Of a stretch of DNA of 5,973 nt, positions 5,145 to 5,973 are shown one piece after another. The first letter of the stretch is position 1; every line of letters starts with the position of its first letter. Both the position numbers and the translations under genes were made by a program. Below the pieces are notes generated by a model. The model made no database searches, was not told the DNA's origin, and saw nothing but the letters and a program-made list of their open reading frames with translations. The DNA is from Ruminococcus flavefaciens (GTDB lineage: Bacteria; Bacillota; Clostridia; Oscillospirales; Ruminococcaceae), in contig DFJW01000043.1 of assembly GCA_002373775.1 (NCBI GenBank), forward strand, positions 1,409 to 7,381, given 5' to 3'.

Positions 5145-5351
5145 ATGGCAAAGATGACAGTCATTACAGAACGCTGTAAGGGCTGCGGACTCTGTACCGC
5201 TGCATGTCCCAAGCATATCGTTGTCCTCCAGAAGGAGAAGCGCAATAAGAAGGGATACTTCTACGCAGAATGTACCGATCAGGACGCTTGCATAAGCTGT
5301 GCAATGTGCGCAACTATGTGTCCCGACTGTGCTATCGTTATCGAAAAATAA
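5145..5351 (+). CDS. 2-oxoacid:ferredoxin oxidoreductase ferredoxin (delta) subunit, 2x[4Fe-4S]
   Basis: This 68-residue protein carries electrons from the thiamine-diphosphate site of a 2-oxoacid oxidoreductase to external ferredoxin. It has two complete CxxCxxCxxxCP motifs, at C11-C14-C17-C21 and C49-C52-C55-C59, so two [4Fe-4S] clusters are expected, with a basic linker KEKRNKKG (30-37) between them. The length fits the stand-alone VorC/KorD/PorD-type subunit. The start follows an AAAGGA-containing site, with an 11-base spacing that is on the long side. The next gene is VorB-like and begins 30 bases after this stop, which is why I read it as an oxidoreductase subunit rather than a free ferredoxin. 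Naming differs between vorC, korD and porD, so no symbol is given. Confidence 0.92.
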   Translation: MAKMTVITERCKGCGLCTAACPKHIVVLQKEKRNKKGYFYAECTDQDACISCAMCATMCPDCAIVIEK

Positions 5352-5364
5352 TCATTTATCGTTG

Positions 5365-5371
5365 AAAGGAG
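5365..5371 (+). promoter_or_regulatory. vorB: Ribosome binding site deciding a TTG start for vorB
   Basis: AAAGGAG lies 10 bases before TTG at 5382 but 25 bases before the first in-frame ATG at 5397. The spacing therefore favours TTG as the start of the oxidoreductase alpha subunit. Confidence 0.75.
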
Positions 5372-5381
5372 CTGTTTAGCT

Positions 5382-5973
5382 TTGGAAAGAAATCTTATGA
5401 AGGGCAACGAAGCTCTCGCTGAGGCTGCTATCCGTGCAGGCTGTAAGTGCTTCTTCGGTTACCCCATCACTCCCCAGACAGAGCTTGCCGCTTATATGGC
5501 AAAGCGCATGCATAAGGCAGGCGGCGTATTCCTTCAGGCTGAGTCTGAGGTAGCTGCTATAAATATGGTACTCGGCGCTGCATCCACAGGTGTAAGAGCC
5601 ATGACATCATCTTCATCACCCGGAATCTCACTCAAGAGCGAAGGCGTTTCCTATATCGCAGGTTCAGACCTTCCGGCAGTTATCATCAACGTTGAAAGAG
5701 GCGGCCCCGGTCTCGGCGGCATCCAGCCTTCACAGGCTGACTACTGGCAGGCTACAAAGGCTCTCGGTCATGGTGACTTCCAGCTTCTCGTATACGCTCC
5801 CGCTTCCGTTCAGGAAATGGTAGACTACGTTGTAAAGGCATTCGACCGTGCTGACAAGTACCGCATGCCCGCAATGATCCTCGCTGACGGTCTTCTCGGT
5901 CAGATGATGGAGCCTGTTACTTTCCCCGAGATCAATCCTGATGCTTATGACAAGAGCGGCTGGGCTGCAAACG
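5382..5973 (+). CDS. vorB: 2-oxoacid:ferredoxin oxidoreductase alpha subunit, VorB-type (3' end beyond window)
   Basis: With its partners this subunit oxidises a 2-oxoacid, typically the branched-chain 2-oxoacids from valine, leucine and isoleucine, to acyl-CoA plus CO2, and reduces ferredoxin. The 197 codons seen are the N-terminal pyrimidine-binding domain. Features include [16 protein letters not shown] (6-21), [11 protein letters not shown] (24-34), [11 protein letters not shown] (50-60), [11 protein letters not shown] (75-85), [18 protein letters not shown] (105-122) and [13 protein letters not shown] (166-178). YPITPQTE and the GGPG-PSQAD stretch are hallmarks of the Por/Kor/Vor alpha family. 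The ferredoxin subunit directly upstream, in the order ferredoxin then alpha, fits vor/kor operons; the thiamine-binding beta and the gamma subunits should follow outside the window. Choice of Vor over Kor rests on remembered family sequence and is less certain than the family. The start is taken as TTG because of AAAGGAG 10 bases upstream. Confidence 0.9.
   Translation, partial: MERNLMKGNEALAEAAIRAGCKCFFGYPITPQTELAAYMAKRMHKAGGVFLQAESEVAAINMVLGAASTGVRAMTSSSSPGISLKSEGVSYIAGSDLPAVIINVERGGPGLGGIQPSQADYWQATKALGHGDFQLLVYAPASVQEMVDYVVKAFDRADKYRMPAMILADGLLGQMMEPVTFPEINPDAYDKSGWAAN

Overview
The window looks like chromosomal DNA of an anaerobic Bacillota of class Clostridia, most likely a Ruminococcus-type Oscillospiraceae. 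This rests on a T-box leader over an aminoacyl-tRNA synthetase operon, strong AGGAGG-like ribosome binding sites, TTGACA/TATAAT promoters with 17-base spacers, a VorB-type ferredoxin-dependent 2-oxoacid oxidoreductase, and palindrome-rich intergenic DNA. The genus is inferred.

Layout. (a) 1-330 has no convincing gene. It holds two homologous copies of an element of about 90 bases with three hairpins, in opposite orientation (1-89 forward, 170-261 reverse), then a possible rightward terminator and the thrS terminator. (b) 400-3088, minus strand, is one transcription unit: a promoter (-35 at 3083-3088, -10 at 3060-3065), a T-box leader with a terminator/antiterminator switch, a 125-residue protein I do not recognise, and thrS (threonyl-tRNA synthetase, 646 residues). 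(c) 3116-4198, plus strand, is a single-gene unit with promoter, a membrane-anchored family 2 glycosyltransferase and a strong terminator. Its promoter is back to back with the T-box promoter. (d) 4271-4996, plus strand, has a promoter and a P-loop ATPase of the MinD/CobQ-like fold. (e) 4997-5144 holds a short element with inverted-repeat ends. (f) 5145-5973 begins a 2-oxoacid:ferredoxin oxidoreductase operon: an 8-iron ferredoxin subunit, then VorB, which runs off the end and appears to start at TTG.

How the genes work together. The T-box should let uncharged tRNA raise expression of the small protein and ThrRS together. The VorB-type enzyme oxidises branched-chain (or other) 2-oxoacids to acyl-CoA with reduction of ferredoxin, and the 68-residue subunit carries the electrons. 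The glycosyltransferase and the ATPase have no visible functional tie to their neighbours.

The most unusual signal is the inverted pair of three-hairpin elements. Their stems differ by six compensatory base-pair changes and by no stem-breaking change. Second is the T-box leader, whose specifier codon is ambiguous and which reads into an unknown gene before thrS. I see no CRISPR array, defence system, prophage or biosynthetic cluster.
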